A stretch of 64,000 nucleotides of DNA from Sporothrix humicola (GCA_021396245.1 WNYE01000090.1:1-64000); one strand, 5' to 3'; counted from the first letter of the stretch, positions 31,562 to 42,235 are shown. Numbers and translations: made by a program. The notes: generated by a model from the sequence alone, not told the origin.

Positions 31562-33178
31562 ATGGCCGACCTCGCCGTCCAGCTCACCGCGCCGAACGGC
31601 CGCAAATACTCCCAGCCCACCGGCCTCTTCATCAACAACGAATGGGTCAAGTCCAGCGACGGCGGCAAAATCACAAGCATCAACCCCACGTAAGTTGCTT
31701 TCCTCCCTTCGGTCGTTTCCCCCCCCTCTTCCCCCCCGGGAAACGCCCTCAGTCGCTCCCTTCGGTCGCTCCTGAGTGCTAATGACAACTCCAGTGACGA
31801 GTCCGAAATCGTCTCCGTCTACGCCGCCACCGCCGCCGACGTCGACCGCGCCGTCGATGCCGCCCGCGCCGCCTTGGCCTCCGAGGCATGGGGCGACCTG
31901 CCCGCCACGGAGCGCGGCAAGCTGATGCACAAGCTGGCCGAGCTCGTCGAGGCGCACCGTGAGACGCTCGCCACCATTGAGACCTGGGACAATGGCAAGC
32001 CGTACACGGTCGCCCGTGACGAGGACCTCACAGAAGTGGCCGAGACGCTGCGGTACTATGCGGGCTATGCGGACAAGCGGTTCGGCCAGGTCATTGAGAC
32101 GACGCCCGACAAGTTTGCCTACACGGTGCGCGAGCCGGTGGGCGTGTGCGGCCAGATCATCCCGTGGAACTACCCGCTGTCGATGGCGGCGTGGAAGCTG
32201 GGCCCGGCGCTGGCGTGCGGCAATGCGGTTGTCCTGAAACCGGCGGAGCAGACGCCGCTGTCGATTCTGTACTTTGCCAATTTGGTCGTTGAGGCCGGCT
32301 TCCCGCCCGGCGTGATCAACATTCTGAACGGCGCGGGCGCGGTGACGGGCGCCGCGCTGGCGACGCACCCGCGCGTCGACAAGATTGCCTTTACGGGCTC
32401 GACGGCGACGGCGCGCAACATTATGAAGATGGCGAGCGGCACGCTGAAGAACATTACGCTCGAGACGGGCGGCAAGTCGCCGCTGCTGGTGTTTAGCGAC
32501 GCCGACCTGGAGCTGGCCGTCGAGTGGGCGCACGGCGGCATCATGTCGAACCAGGGCCAGATCTGCACGGCAACGTCGCGGATCCTCGTGCACGAGAGCG
32601 TGTATGACAAGTTTTTGAAGGCTTTCCAGGCGCAGGTCAAGGCCATCAGCAAGGTCGGCGACCCGTTCGCCGAGACGACCTTCCAGGGCCCGCAGGTGAC
32701 CAAGGCGCAGTACGAGCGCGTGCTGTCGTACGTGGATGTGGGCAAATCGGAGGGCGCCACCCTCGTCAGCGGCGGCCAGGCCGACAAGGCCGCTTCTGCC
32801 TCTGGCAAGGGCTTCTTCGTCGAGCCCACCGTCTTTACGGACGTCAAGCCCGAGATGCGCATCTTCCAGGAGGAGGTGTTTGGCCCGTTTGTCGTCATTG
32901 GCAAGTTTTCGTCCGAGGCGGAGGCGATTGCGCTCGCCAACAACACGCAGTACGGTTTAGGTGCGGCCCTCTTTACCACCGACCTCACGCGCGCGCACCG
33001 CGTCGCCAAGAAGCTCGAGGCTGGCATGGTGTGGGTCAACTCGAGCAACGACAGCGACTGGCGCATCCCCTTTGGCGGCGTCAAGCAGAGCGGCATTGGC
33101 CGCGAGCTGGGCGAGGCTGGATTGGAGGCGTACTCGACCATCAAGGCCGTGCACATCAACATGAAGTCAAGGCTGTAG
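31562..33178 (+). CDS. Aldehyde dehydrogenase (NAD(P)+), probable peroxisomal form
   Basis: Oxidises aldehydes to carboxylic acids. Exons 31562-31689 and 31795-33178 give 503 aa; the join restores SINPTDESEI, the normal N-terminal strand. Catalytic Cys300 lies in NQGQICTATSR, general base Glu266 in LETGGKSP and the nucleotide-site FTGST just before it; FGGVKQSGIGRELG is near the C-terminus. Length and motifs fit the ALDH1/2 class. The N-terminus lacks a mitochondrial presequence, and the last residues are MKSRL, so SRL is a canonical PTS1. In context it probably oxidises the aldehyde made by the copper amine oxidase, for example aminobutanal to GABA, though the substrate is inferred. The 105-nt intron contains two exact copies of CTCCCTTCGGTCG. 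Confidence 0.95.
31703..31776 (+). repeat. Intronic 13-mer pair in aldehyde dehydrogenase intron
   Basis: CTCCCTTCGGTCG occurs identically at 31703-31715 and 31756-31768 within intron 31690-31794. The second copy is enclosed by the inverted pair CTCAG (31748-31752) and CTGAG (31772-31776). The separating sequence is C-rich. Confidence 0.85.
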
Positions 33179-33550
33179 GGAGGGTGCGTAGCAGGAAGAT
33201 GGATATTGAAGGGGGGGTTATTTGATGCTATTTGATGCAATGTTATCCAGACTTGTCACGATCTATTCGTTTGTTAATTCAAATTGTTAATTCAAGTATT
33301 TGTTCATTTCTTGTCTCGTATGTTGCAATTCCAGTTGGGTCAATCCAGTCATTCAGTAATTGTCAATTAAATATCAATAAATGGCGTGTCCTCAATTTGG
33401 TATCATTCAAAGTTGCCTTTGCAAGTTCCTTCTATCGCACTGTGTCCTCTCCTCTCCTCCTCAAAATGCCTTAATGCCTTCGTCTAGGTTTGCAATCCTC
33501 CGCCTCCCCCGCCCTCCCACCCGGAAGCGGAGATCATCTACCTGCTACGC
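33179..33550. other. Convergent 3' gap
   Basis: 372 bp between the stops of the aldehyde dehydrogenase and the second Zn2Cys6 gene. AT-rich, with repeated TTTGATGC and AATTCAA words and AATAAA-like signals near 33376. No gene seen. Confidence 0.6.
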
Positions 33551-36043
33551 TCATCCAAAAACACTCTCAAAATTCGTCTCGGCCATAATGTCGAGCCAGT
33601 GGCTGCGGCTCGGCGGCTTCTCCATGTCGTATGTGAGCCAGACGGTCTCCAGCAACTGACGGGCCACCGTAATCGGTCTTGGCGGCAGGTTCTGCTCCAA
33701 CTTTGCGAGGCGGGTGCGGAGGGCGTTGCGGGCGGCGTTGACTGCCGACGAGTTTGAGCTCGAGCTGGCGCCGGCGCCAGCCAGGGAGAGGTCGACGACG
33801 GGGGAGGAAAAGTCGGCCGTTGCCATCGAAGACTGTGTCGTCATTGACGAAGAGGTCACGGCCGGCCTGACGAGGTCGACGACCGACGACGTCACTGGAG
33901 AGTCGGTCTCCACCCTCAGAGCACTGCCTGCACATAGACACAGCAGGGGCTGGAGACACCGCATCGGCGAGTCGGCGGGAATACCCCCGAGCAAGTCGAC
34001 AATATGCAGGACCAGGGGCAAGAGCCAGCCGGGGGTGCTCTCAGAGGGCATTCCAGGCATCCCAGGCATCTGGCCGGCCTGGCCGGCCTGGTGCTGCGTC
34101 ACGAGGTCCGGGAAGGTCTGGTAGAGTTGGAGGAGGGACGACAGGCGGAACGCCTCGGCGGCCTTGTATATGTGCGTCTTGAGCTCGTCACCGTTGTTTG
34201 CGAGCGGAATCTCAATCGACAGCAGCATCGCCTCGAGGGCCTGGCCCTCCTGGATGTCCTGCATGGCTTGGTAGAGCAGCTGGTACGTCGCGCGGGCGGT
34301 CTTGCGCCAGACTTTGCGGGACCGGCGGCACAAAGCCATGACTTTGCCAAAGAGGCCGATGAGCACAATGGGCACGCCGGCCCAGGCGTGCAGGTGGAGG
34401 TCCTTCTTGTCGGCCTCGGCGGGCGACCACTCCAGCAAGGCCTGGATGTCTTCTTGGTCGTCGGTGACAATGCTGCGGAGCATTTCTTCGTAGAGCAGGC
34501 AGCCTCTAAAGAATTCGAGGAGTTCACGGTCGTCTGCAGAGAGCTGGGAGGCCCTCAAGTCGAGAAGCTCAATGACGGAGCGTGCGTTCCTCAAGTACTG
34601 GATGCCCAGCTGGCGCGCGTCGATCCAGCTCAGGGAGGAGGACATGCAGAAGAGCGAGGTCAGCAGGCCGGCCGGGAATTTTCCGCCAGCGTGGGAGGCA
34701 CCCGAATGTACTTTGTCACTCTGTGGACCGTCCGGCCCGAACAGCTCCTGCAGCTCCTGGATCAGCGCCTGCGTCGACATTTGCGGCGCCAGCATGACAA
34801 TCTCCGAGACGCTCGGCGGTCTTTTGGGAAGTGAAGCGGCCGCCATGGTCTGCAGGCTGAAAAAGACGGCCTCGTTGCTGGACCACAGCTTGGAGCACAG
34901 CCTTCGAAACGGATTGGACGGCGAGTCGTAGGCGGCCCACATGCCGCAGACGGACGAGAACCAGAGCTCGACGAGCGACGTGCCGGGGAGGGCGAGCCCG
35001 CGGGTGGGGTTTTGGAGGAGTAGCTGGTTTTGGTTTTGGTGCTGCTGTCTCTGCCGCCGGAAACGGTCTGGCTGCCACAGCTCGAGGGTAAAGGAGGCGT
35101 CCTTGTCTTTTGACGAGTCGTCTTGTTGGTCGAGCAGCTCGATTGGGTCGTTGAAGGAGTCGAGAGAAGAGAGCTGCCAATTTGTGTTGTTGGCAGTTGG
35201 TATGAGGGAGGTCTGCACCAGGGGAGAGACTACTGCAGCCACAGTGGATGTCGGTATTGTCGAGTAGGAAAAGGAAGAGGATGGCTCAAAAGAGTATGGA
35301 TCGGGCGCACTCGTCGGCAGCTTGTTGGCCAGGACGGGCACCACGGGAGGTACATGTTGGCCGTATGATGACCCTGACGACATCGATGACGAGGATGTCG
35401 AGGAGGGTGTGGGCGATAATGACGAAATGGGGACAGAGACACTGCCCGAGCCTGTCATGGAGGCAGAAGACGACGGCGCTGCCGGGACTTGTGATAACGG
35501 CTGCCGGCTCGACGGGCCCGCCTCTGTCTTGACCACGGGCTCAAAATCATACGAGTCAAAGATGACCGGCAGAGGTCCACCTGCCGTCTCGTTCTGCTGT
35601 CTCGGCGGACTGCTCGGCTTGATCGACTCGGAGGCGGCCGTCGCCAGCTCGGAGAATTCGGGGATGGTCGTGGGGGCCGCTTTCTTTCCTTTTCCGCTGC
35701 TGCCGCCGCCTCGCGACGACGGACTCGGGACTGGATACTCGTACTTGGTCGACCACCGCAGCACCTGCCGGTAGCCCGGGCACTGGATCCCCCGGTTCAC
35801 GCAGTTGCGGCACGCCGGCACCGTCTCGTCGCATTTGAGCCGCTTGGCCTTGCACACCCGGCACCCGGACCGCGACTTGATGTGGCGGCTCATCGAGGCC
35901 GTGTTTCCAGTCTTTTGTTTTTTCGGTTCGGACATGTGGTTTTGGTGGTCATCGGCCGCGCGTTTGGATTGTCGCATGCCTTTTTCGTCGTGTCGATGAA
36001 GCTCAATTGATGTCGTGATCCAGAATCCGGGGAAGATCGTCAA
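33551..36043 (-). CDS. Zn2Cys6 transcription factor (fungal_trans_2-like)
   Basis: Nuclear regulator, single open frame, 830 aa from the first ATG. The zinc cluster is at C61, C64, C71, C78, C81 and C88 (spacing 2-6-6-2-6), preceded by a basic Arg/Lys/Ser segment. A long Ser/Thr/Pro-rich linker (about 95-290) follows. The C-terminal half, with GTSLVELWFSSVCGMW, a helical Leu-rich region and closing SHWLDIMAETNFESVFG, resembles the fungal_trans_2 (PF11951-like) type. ATGs at 35977 (M23) and 35935 (M37) are plausible alternative starts, because the first 22 residues are not family-like. It is convergent with the aldehyde dehydrogenase and is the closest regulator to the amine cluster, so it is a candidate for its control, but nothing in the sequence proves it. 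Confidence 0.88.
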   Translation of the reverse strand: MTIFPGFWITTSIELHRHDEKGMRQSKRAADDHQNHMSEPKKQKTGNTASMSRHIKSRSGCRVCKAKRLKCDETVPACRNCVNRGIQCPGYRQVLRWSTKYEYPVPSPSSRGGGSSGKGKKAAPTTIPEFSELATAASESIKPSSPPRQQNETAGGPLPVIFDSYDFEPVVKTEAGPSSRQPLSQVPAAPSSSASMTGSGSVSVPISSLSPTPSSTSSSSMSSGSSYGQHVPPVVPVLANKLPTSAPDPYSFEPSSSFSYSTIPTSTVAAVVSPLVQTSLIPTANNTNWQLSSLDSFNDPIELLDQQDDSSKDKDASFTLELWQPDRFRRQRQQHQNQNQLLLQNPTRGLALPGTSLVELWFSSVCGMWAAYDSPSNPFRRLCSKLWSSNEAVFFSLQTMAAASLPKRPPSVSEIVMLAPQMSTQALIQELQELFGPDGPQSDKVHSGASHAGGKFPAGLLTSLFCMSSSLSWIDARQLGIQYLRNARSVIELLDLRASQLSADDRELLEFFRGCLLYEEMLRSIVTDDQEDIQALLEWSPAEADKKDLHLHAWAGVPIVLIGLFGKVMALCRRSRKVWRKTARATYQLLYQAMQDIQEGQALEAMLLSIEIPLANNGDELKTHIYKAAEAFRLSSLLQLYQTFPDLVTQHQAGQAGQMPGMPGMPSESTPGWLLPLVLHIVDLLGGIPADSPMRCLQPLLCLCAGSALRVETDSPVTSSVVDLVRPAVTSSSMTTQSSMATADFSSPVVDLSLAGAGASSSSNSSAVNAARNALRTRLAKLEQNLPPRPITVARQLLETVWLTYDMEKPPSRSHWLDIMAETNFESVFG

Positions 36044-36999
36044 TGTGTCGAAAGTGAGTTTGTCGATTTCGGGTCCTCGTCTTGTCTTTTTCGATTTCGA
36101 TTTGGGTGGCAGAGATGTGTGACAGTCTGATTGGCAATGGCAAGTCGAATATTCTCTCGTGTTACTCTTTTGCCTTGTCTTTGAGCTTGTCCTCTTTCTT
36201 GTGTCTTCTTGCTTGCCTTTCTTTATCGTGCATCCTTTGTTGTTTTTGCGGGGTAGCCCAGGCCCTATTAAAGGTGATCTCCTCCAAGAACCAAGGAAAA
36301 CGATCGTTGTAAGCCTCCGCCGATGCCCTGTCGATGCCCTGGAGCGACTGCGCTTGCGCCTACAGATTCCCCTCTAGAATCGCTAGAATCGCTAGAATCC
36401 TTACCGAATGCCCACCGAAGATGCCCCAAAAGCGACGTTACGTAACTGGCCAGAGATATGGGTGGTGCTCTCCCAGTGTTCCTGTAGCCTGATTGGCTCC
36501 TGCCCTCCCCCAAATCAAGGGATGTGGAGCTGACATATCCACACTGTCGGTGCTTGTTCTAAGGGAAAGAGCCAGACTGAGGAGAGAACTGTCCCAATCC
36601 GGCAACTCCAGCCTGTACCTTTTGCTCCTCTTCTCCTCTCGCCCACCATCGTCAACCTCCGACAAACCGCTTCGCGCCGGCATCGCTCGCTTGCAGCAGG
36701 TGGGAGATAGATGTCAATTAAGGGGCAGGGGAAAGGGGACAGCCTGAATGCCGAGCTTCTAGAAGCACACCGTCTCCATAACTGCGCTTCCATCTCCTGT
36801 TACCTTGATCCTCGTCTCCAGTCTTTTCCGTCTCCTCTCCCGGTCGTCTCCATTTCTCCTCATTTACCCCCCATCAACAACTTAGATTGTCGACTTTTGC
36901 AATTATCGTGTGCCACATTCTGCCCAGTTTTGCAGATGGCAAAGATGGAAATGGGAAGGTGAGAAAATGGGCAAATGGAAACGGATTTTGGTGTCGTTT
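36044..36999. other. Upstream region of second Zn2Cys6 gene
   Basis: No supportable gene. It contains a 9-bp tandem repeat (TAGAATCGC, nearly three copies) at 36375-36400 and T/C-rich leader-like sequence near the gene start. Confidence 0.5.
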
Positions 37000-37186
37000 A
37001 TGGCTGGCCTGCTGAGACATCATGATCAAACATGCTCACTCTTGTCCACCATGTTACCTGTTAATTAAAAATGAATATTTTCAGAGTTGATAAGAGCATA
37101 GAAATAGAATGCTTTGTTTACTTTGATAAGAATTGAGAGCCCACGAGCTTCAGCCGGCTCGAGTTTTCGTGGCGGGCATCTGCGAG

Positions 37187-37208
37187 AATGACTAATATAT
37201 TAGTCATT
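37187..37208. repeat. 22-bp perfect palindrome
   Basis: AATGACTAATA followed directly by its exact reverse complement, with no spacer. It lies at the left side of the AT-richer block. It could be a dimeric protein-binding site or a remnant of an inverted repeat. Confidence 0.9.
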
Positions 37209-37217
37209 TCCATCTAT

Positions 37218-37246
37218 TATCACCACTGTGGCTTTTGGTGGTGATA
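37218..37246. repeat. 9-bp stem inverted repeat
   Basis: TATCACCAC (37218-37226) and GTGGTGATA (37238-37246) are exact complements around an 11-nt loop, 10 bp after the 22-bp palindrome. Confidence 0.85.
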
Positions 37247-38460
37247 TGATGAGAGGTCAACGATGGAAACAAGCGGTAATACGACATTTGGTCTAGTATC
37301 GATTGGCTGTTGTCGTATTCAATGTTCATATGTTTGTATGGCATATAGATAAATAGGTGCCCAGTCAATCGCTACTGGCTCACAGTGTTGATCGACCTCG
37401 AAATTCCATGTTAGCTTCAACTCGATACAAATATCATCAGAGAAACGAGCCGAAAAATATGTGCCATATACTATTAATGGCATATTTAACTCCTTCAATG
37501 TTAACTCGATCAGAAATAGCCTCTCTGTCAGCATCTATTATCCATTCGACAGGTTGTTGGTGTCCTTGTAAGGCTCATGATAAAATGCAATGGCAAAGAT
37601 GTGCACAAATCCAAGGGTAGCAGTCAAGATAGTTGAAAGCTAAACAATTATGTATATTTAAGCTAAGACCTATACTAGAATGTCTTTTGGAAGTGAAGGC
37701 GCAATTCTGTATCGGTATCGGGACGTATTACCACAATCACGTGGAAATGTCTAGGTCTTTTGATCAGCAAGCGGCGATGGACAGGCACAACAAGGACCAT
37801 CGCTGTGACAGCCCTACGATGGACATGACGACAGGGCAGCATACTATTAAGCATTACATAACTCACTCTTGGCCTTTGTGTCCCAGAGAACAGGACCCAG
37901 ACCATGGGGAGCATGGCTGTCTCGGCCGAGAGTTGCAATGGACGGACTCGATCTTGGTACGTCTTTGATGTCATTGTGCGCCGCGCCGATCCAGGATTTT
38001 CGAGTTCCTGTCCCGTTCCACAGCAGGGAGCTCGACTGTTAATTGAAGCATGATGGATGGTATCTACTTTATATTACCGACCCTGAGCAAGATCGAGACA
38101 GAGTGACGGCAGTAGTAATATATATAAGTATTGGGTGGCTGTCTTAATTAATTTATCGGTGAGCTCTTTCAGGGTTACGCCCTATGTGTGGGAGCTATCG
38201 ACCTAAACATGGCCAAATACAACCCATTCATGGGGTATTAAATGAAGAATGAGCTCATGGCACATCCGTCACAGTGAATCAAGCTTGTATCGAGCGGGTA
38301 TGTCACCAGCACATATTTTTGAAAGCTCAGAGTGGGTAGAAAGGTCTGCGTCAAATGATGATTATTTCACCATCACAGCACCAGAACGACAATCAAAGAC
38401 TGCAATAACCCACTACCAGGTTACATACTCTGTCTTGTCTTGAACCTTGCTTATTTTGCG

Positions 38461-40517
38461 ACAATTTTCACTCACAATTTCACGTCTCTCGCACCATTTT
38501 GTATAGGTCGACGAGAACGGTTAGAACGGGCCCAAAGGGGAAACCTTAATTCTTAAGATTTCGGAGGATTCTTGCAGGATCGTACAATGTGCGATGTACA
38601 GACCAGTGTTGAGGGTGCACAGTACCGGCACACAAAGTGCACAATGACGGCGGCGACACGAGCGCAGACGGAGTCGGACATGTCTCCGGGCGGGATCGTG
38701 GTGATGGATCGTGGTCGCGGGAGAGAAGTGGCAGGAGTGACGACACTAGTCTGCCGCCGGTCGGGTGTGAATTTAGAAAGAACGGCAAGCATCGTACACA
38801 GCCTCGCTGCGGGGTTCTTTGTCGTCTTTTTTCTGGTTATTTCGTAGCTTGCATTGTTGTTTTATGAGTGTTGTGATGCATGTTGCTTGCATTTGTATTA
38901 TGGGCGGTGCCCTGTTTTTCGGTGGTTGATGTATTGGTGGTGGCCGCATTTTGGTCGCACACCAACAAAACTACGTCATCGAGCGGTAGGGCGGGAGATA
39001 TCCCCAGGGAGAACAAAACAAAACAAAACAGGACACAAACACGAGACAAATGTGTCAATTGGAAGGCTCGTATAACTAAAGAGAGAATAAAATAAGACGA
39101 TTTAACATTCGACAGCGATAAAGTTCAGCGGTGTGGACAGTGGATGTTGTCAGTAAAAGTGACACTAGTCGAAGAAGACACGAAGAACAACAGATGACAA
39201 GCTTGTACACCGTCAACACCAGCCAAGAGGTACAACAACAGTACTTGTCCTTCTTCGCGGCTTCTTTTCCTTTGCGTCTTCTCCTAGTTCTTTCGCCTCC
39301 CCCGCTAAACCCACGCGACAGAGGCAGGCGACAAAAGACAAGCAAGATACATAAGGCGACCGGTCAAAACCGTCGTTCGGAACGGACTGCATCCGGTTCT
39401 TTTTTGGCGGCGTTTTGTCGACAGTGGAAGTGGGCTAAAAGATAAACGACGTTAAAAAGTGAGAGTATATTCGCCGACGTGCGCGTGTATCTTAGATTTA
39501 TTCACTCGCAAGAGTCGCAAAAGTCGCAACAAAAGACCGTTGTCAGAAGTACTGTACATACATATACAGTTAAAGCTTGCGAGGCCGAACGTTGTGTTGA
39601 AATGCGATTTGTCGAATACGAGGTGCTAATACGACGCACTGGTAGACAACACGTGAAAACGTGAGGATAGGCGACGCCGGGTGTACAGAAAAGTACCGCC
39701 TGCTTTCACCCAACCCATCGCCTCGCTTGTCCCTGTCTATCTTGAACATCTCGGAGCGGGACGTAGTGTTGTCGTTCAGCAAGTCTAATCATCACGTCAA
39801 AAAGATCATCGCGATCATCGTCGATACCAAAAGACGGGAGAGCGTCAGGGACGGTCGTAGTGTGTAACAGAGATATATTTGTCACAGAAGTATTGCAATT
39901 GTCATTGAGTAGATAGTATATGATTTGAAGTCATTGCTTGCTATTGAAATTCATAACTAGGAGTGGAAAAAAGGTGTACTAAAAGGGGTAGTAGAAAACT
40001 AAAAAGGGAGTAGGAAGTAATATATACTGTGATCTGGTTCGCACAAAAAAGGGGGTAGTGAAAGAAGAAAGGATTAAAAAGAAACCAGAGGCAAGAAAGA
40101 GGAGGATGTGAAGTGTAGTGGGAGGACATTGCGACTCGTAACAGGAAGATGTGAAAGATGGCAAAATATAGCAAAGCAGAACACGCACGACGGCCTTTTT
40201 GTTTTCAAAAGAAGAAACAACAGCCATCCGAGGGGGGAATCGATGCAAACAACAAAACCCAGGGTGAAGACAAACGAACCAAAATCAAAACACGAAATGC
40301 AAGTAAAATCAAAATCTCCGTAGAGAACCGAACCGAAACCCAAATTTCCAATCTCGTAAAACCCAGTCCCAGTCCCAGTGCCGGTCTCCCATCCTGGAAA
40401 CCTTTTCCGTTGGTGACTGCCAGAAACCGCCGTTCCCTCTTGTGAGTGGAAGGAAATGAAAAGTAAATGTAAACAGATTTTTTTTGTTTTCTTTTTTTAT
40501 TTGTCTTTCTTCTCGGA
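38461..40517. other. Gene-free stretch downstream of flbC
   Basis: About 2 kb without a supportable gene. Around 40270-40318 the plus strand repeats AAAATCAAAA; the sequence just after the flbC stop is T/A-rich. The short frames at 38546-38867 and 39131-39445 show no domain. Confidence 0.55.
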
Positions 40518-42079
40518 TCACTCCGAGTTGTGGTGGTCGTCCGAGCCAGCCTCCGACGGCGTCAGGTCCTTGTGGACCTTGCGGTGGCGGCGCAGGTTGG
40601 AGACGACGGAGAAGTTGCGGCCACAGCCGGGGACTTCGCAACGGAAGGCTAAAGGAGAGTTAGCAAACATTCAAATATGGTCGGGTTACTTCAGGGGTAC
40701 TCACGCTTCTCGCCGGTGTGGGAGTACATGTGCGTCTGGAGCGAGCTGGGCCGCGTGAAGCGCTTGTCGCAGACCTTGCACTTGTGCTTCTTCTGCGCCG
40801 AGTTGGTCATCTTGGAGCTGAACTGGCCCATCATGGACTGCGGCGCCGGCGGCACCGAGCCGACAAACGGCGGCGGGCGGTGTGTCTGGGGCGCGGCGCT
40901 GTGCATGCCGTGGCCGTGGCCGTGGGGCGGCAGGCCGCCGTGCATCATGCGCCGCGACGAGACCTGCTCAATGTCGGAGCCCGAGTAGTCGCTGATGTTG
41001 GACTGCGAGTCGATGGAGCTGCCGCCCGTCGTATAAAAGCCGCCAAAGCTCTGGCTCGACACGGACGAGCTCGTGCTGTGGGCCGTCGAGGGGAAGCCGT
41101 ACGAGTCGGCCGAGCCGCGCGCAGACCGCGCCAGACCGGCCTGCTGGCCAGGCGCGCCCGGGAAGCCGAGGGGACGCGGCGTGTCCTGGCTGTTGAGCGA
41201 CATCATGCCCTGGCTGGCCTCGAGCGCGTCCTGGAACCCGCGCCGGTTGTCCTGCGAGGCGTCCTGCGAGAAGCGGCGCGCAGCATCGGCGGCAGCCGCG
41301 TCCAGGCCAAAGGCCGAGACCGAGCCCGTCGGCGCAGGCGGCGCACCGCGCATGGTCGTCGCCGGCGCATAGCCCATCTGGTCGTAGGGCGTGGCGCCCG
41401 TGGCCGTGGCATAGGCGGCGGCGGCGGCGTTGGTCGTCGGGTGGATGGGCGAGGCCGTGGGGGCCGAGTAGGCTGCGATGTTGCTGTCATACCCAGACGA
41501 GGTTGTTGCAATGAGCAGATCGTTGCGGTAGTCGCGGCTGTGGGGACTGCCGCCTGCCGTCACCGTCATCCCATTGGCACCCGTCGGGTACGACATGCTG
41601 CCGTTGCGGTGCATCGTCGGCGCCGGCGGCAGGGGCTGCTGCGACGGCGGCCGCGGCGGTGCCTGCACGGGCTGCTGCTGTCTTGGTGCCTGGGACTGGG
41701 GCTGGCTGTGGTGCGGCTGCTGCGAGTGCTGGTTGACGGGCGAGTGCTGTGCGTGGTGCGGCGCCGCGTGGTGCTGTGGTGTCGGCTGCGGCAGCTGGGG
41801 GTGTGCGTGCTGGCTGTGCGAGCTGTGGTGTTGTTGCGAGTGCTGTGTCTGGTGTGACGGCTGGTGATGTCTGAGAGAGTCGATGCCACCCAGCTGGTGC
41901 TGCGGCTGCGGCATGCTGCCGTACTGGTGCTGCTGCTGGTGCTGGCTGCCTGCGCCCGACTGTGTCGTCCACGGGTTGGTGAAGTGCGGTGCCGCCGCCG
42001 CGGCGTGGTGTGAGTAGGAATTCATGTGGTCAAAGTTGTTGAGGTACCGTTGTTGACTTGAGTCCACGGCCATTGTCAT
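40518..42079 (-). CDS. flbC: C2H2 zinc-finger conidiation regulator FlbC
   Basis: DNA-binding regulator of asexual development; in Aspergillus nidulans FlbC activates brlA and other conidiation genes. Exons on the minus strand are 42079-40705 and 40648-40518, giving 501 aa; the 56-nt intron splits the Pro codon of the TGEKP finger linker. Two adjacent fingers lie at the C-terminus: C434, C437, H450, H454 (CKVCDKRFTRPSSLQTHMYSH) and C462, C467, H480, H484 (FSVVSNLRRHRKVH). This arrangement and wording are diagnostic of FlbC. Residues about 46-140 are extremely His/Gln-rich, and Pro/Ala/Ser-rich sequence fills the rest; the protein is longer than the Aspergillus one. The start at 42079 (or M3 at 42073) is chosen over the in-frame ATG at 42178. 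A very long gene-free region lies upstream. Confidence 0.88.
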
Positions 42080-42229
42080 TTTGAAGGTGGGAAGATGTGA
42101 AAAGGGGAAGAAGGAGTTTAAAGAGGAAAGAACGAAGGATGATTGAGGAAGGTGCGATGTGATGTCTTCACAAGGCAAGAGCGATCGTCAGGGTCGTGCC
42201 TGCCGTTTTGATGTCGACGGTGAAAGTCG

Positions 42230-42235
42230 TATATA
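42230..42235 (-). promoter_or_regulatory. Candidate TATA box for flbC
   Basis: TATATA sits 151 bp before the flbC ATG, between the start codon and a long pyrimidine tract (sense strand). If used, it would exclude the upstream in-frame ATG at 42178 only if initiation occurs downstream of that codon. A weak motif on its own. Confidence 0.3.

Larger units (their letters stand above)
37000..38460. other. AT-richer block of unknown origin
   Basis: A block visibly richer in A and T than its surroundings, with short open frames (37319-37534 minus; 37357-37620, 37633-37968 and 38249-38443 plus) that match no domain I know. It begins with two strong inverted repeats. It could be a degenerate mobile element or a decayed acquired gene; I see no terminal repeats or target-site duplication that would settle this. 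Confidence 0.4.
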
